A stretch of 64,000 nucleotides of DNA from Rhizobium sp. CF122. Its GTDB lineage: Bacteria > Pseudomonadota > Alphaproteobacteria > Rhizobiales > Rhizobiaceae. Below the pieces are notes generated by a model. It was given only the letters and a program-made list of their open reading frames with translations, had not been told where the DNA came from and ran no database searches. Location of the stretch: positions 1 through 64,000 of the forward strand of contig NZ_AKKA01000071.1 in assembly GCF_000282035.1 (NCBI RefSeq). The letters run 5' to 3'. A program made the translations under genes and the position numbers. How positions within the stretch are numbered: the first letter of the stretch is position 1; each line of letters begins with the position of its first letter. Positions 62,674 through 64,000 of the stretch are shown piece after piece.

Positions 62674-64000
62674 TTACGATAACAGTTCCTTGAACATACC
62701 GTTTTGCTCGGAAAGCTCCGGAAAGTTGCCGGCTTCGGCCAGGGCGCCCCTGTCGAAGAGCAGGATTCGATCAAAGATTTCTGCCAGTTTCGCGTTAGAC
62801 AGCACCCAGATGATGGCGGGCTTTTCGCCTTCCCTGTGCAACCCTTCCACAACGTTGTGCGTGATCTGATCCTGCACTCGCTGGTCGAGGGCCGATAACG
62901 GCCTGTTGAAAACGAAATAGTCCGAGCGCTTGAGGAGCGCGCGAGCAAGATTCAGCTTCTGCCGCTGCACCATGGTCAGGCGCTTGCCGCCAGAGCCGAC
63001 GTCGAACTCGAGCCCGATCGACAAGACGTCATCGAAGAGTTCGAGCGAGTCGAACAGTTCGCCCATGATGGCCCGAATGCGCTCGGACGCGTCGGCCTGT
63101 TGATAGGCAATGCGCCCGAACAGGACATTGTCCATCAAGCTTGCCGAAGAGATGAAATGCTCAGGATCGTATCGCTCGATTACGGCGGCGAGATCATCCG
63201 GTATGTTCTCATGGAACTGTTTGCGGGCACTGACGATCTTGTCCATCAGCTCGCCCGTCAAGAGACCAAAACGATGCCTGGGCTCTATATAGGCAAAGCT
63301 CAACCGAATAATCGCCGAGCGTTCCTCGGGGGCCGCGTCGTCGAAGCGTCGGCTTTGCAGCTTTTGCAACAGTGCCTGATAGGTCGGAATGTCATCCGCC
63401 GTCATGAAGGTCAGTTGCTGGAAGAACGGGTGATCTGGCGGCAGATCGTGGAAGAGTTCGACTGCGTTCTCCGCGATCTCCAAGCCCATGGCGTAAAGAT
63501 CGTTGCTGAGGCCGGTTTCCCTAAAGAGCGTCTGAAAATACGGATGCGCCGCCAGACGACGATTGTTCATCATCGGTCGCTTCATCGCCCCGAAGAGCAG
63601 GTTTTCACCAACGGTGGCCTGAGGATTGTAGGCATCGAAATCGAACGGCACGACGATGTTGCCAAGTTCAATCTCCTGCATGCGCTTTCGCAGCGCCGTT
63701 CGCAGATCGACGATGTGGTCGGCGAGCACGACATGCACGTTCGTGTTGACCGTTGATCGCAGTGCCAGGTCGAGGATGTCCTGTGAAATCAGGACCGCAT
63801 CAAGCACCGGACGGATCGCCGTCAGGATATCCTCCGGGCCAGTCGCGCCGGCAGCCTGATAGTCCACCCAGTCGCTGTTGATATCCATCGTCGGGTTACC
63901 GGCCTTGACGGCCTCCTCAGCATACCACTTGGCCTCTTGAGCCTCCTTGCCGTCATACTTCGGCTCTCGCAGGGGAGCGTGTTTCAAGCCGTAGAGGATA
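62674..64000 (-). CDS. ABC transporter ATP-binding protein, C-terminal part (5' end outside window)
   Basis: At least 441 residues are visible; the frame continues past base 64000, where it reads ILYGLKHAPLREP. The signature-like motif RLTMVQRQKLNLARALL and the D-loop NRPLSALD mark an ATPase domain, but the Walker B end reads YFVFNR instead of hydrophobic-DE. Three segments resembling the post-Q-loop ENxLYGL motif are present (edge of the window, GENLLFGA and DNVLFGR), so the domain carries large insertions or repeats. Walker A lies beyond the window, if it exists. It probably works with the cNMP-binding protein downstream. Confidence 0.75.
   Translation of the reverse strand, partial: ILYGLKHAPLREPKYDGKEAQEAKWYAEEAVKAGNPTMDINSDWVDYQAAGATGPEDILTAIRPVLDAVLISQDILDLALRSTVNTNVHVVLADHIVDLRTALRKRMQEIELGNIVVPFDFDAYNPQATVGENLLFGAMKRPMMNNRRLAAHPYFQTLFRETGLSNDLYAMGLEIAENAVELFHDLPPDHPFFQQLTFMTADDIPTYQALLQKLQSRRFDDAAPEERSAIIRLSFAYIEPRHRFGLLTGELMDKIVSARKQFHENIPDDLAAVIERYDPEHFISSASLMDNVLFGRIAYQQADASERIRAIMGELFDSLELFDDVLSIGLEFDVGSGGKRLTMVQRQKLNLARALLKRSDYFVFNRPLSALDQRVQDQITHNVVEGLHREGEKPAIIWVLSNAKLAEIFDRILLFDRGALAEAGNFPELSEQNGMFKELLS

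Overview
The window is a high-GC segment, probably from a chromosome or large secondary replicon of an alphaproteobacterium of the Rhizobiaceae (Rhizobium/Ensifer-like). This placement is an inference. It rests on base composition, the animal-type haem peroxidase with RTX repeats, the style of the sugar ABC operons, the cyoABCD-SURF1 arrangement and the general protein character. No rRNA, tRNA, CRISPR array, insertion sequence or phage gene was seen.

Layout. (1) 1-9232, minus: a giant RTX exoprotein with two animal haem peroxidase domains, cut by the window start only a little before its C-terminus. (2) 9591-16630, plus: an orphan sensor kinase, then a GntR/HutC regulator, a NanE-NanK fusion and a sugar importer lacking its ATPase, which looks like an amino-sugar (ManNAc or related) operon. 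(3) 17160-33796, plus: an alginate-like synthase-dependent exopolysaccharide operon. Its order is algD, alg8, alg44 (PilZ), an AlgG epimerase fused to a very long N-terminal repeat domain, algL, then three Sel1-repeat proteins with a small overlapping ORF between the first two. (4) 33829-35479: a secreted beta-helix protein (minus) and a small secreted protein (plus). (5) 36051-40916, plus: an undecaprenyl-phosphate sugar-1-phosphate transferase and the four dTDP-L-rhamnose genes rfbBDAC. (6) 41088-48577, plus: a LacI regulator, an oxidoreductase, a TIM-barrel isomerase and a complete sugar ABC importer. Three AAACGTTT-centred sites tie the regulator to the operon. (7) 48619-53462, minus: an aldo/keto reductase and a heterodimeric ABC exporter. 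(8) 53868-60321: an FAD/NAD(P)-binding protein (plus) facing the cyoABCD-surf1 quinol oxidase operon (minus). (9) 60706-64000: an MFS/MHS transporter, a strong bidirectional terminator, a lone cyclic-nucleotide-binding protein and the end of an unusual ABC protein.

The most notable system is the alginate-like cluster. It has the precursor dehydrogenase, polymerase, c-di-GMP co-polymerase, epimerase and lyase, all with recognisable key residues. It lacks genes for the AlgE outer-membrane porin, AlgX, the AlgIJF acetylation set and AlgA. In their place it carries a repeat-domain fusion on AlgG and three signal-peptide-bearing Sel1 proteins without a lipobox. The likely product is a non-acetylated mannuronate/guluronate polymer exported through a periplasmic scaffold organised differently from that of Pseudomonas, with an outer-membrane exit not encoded here.
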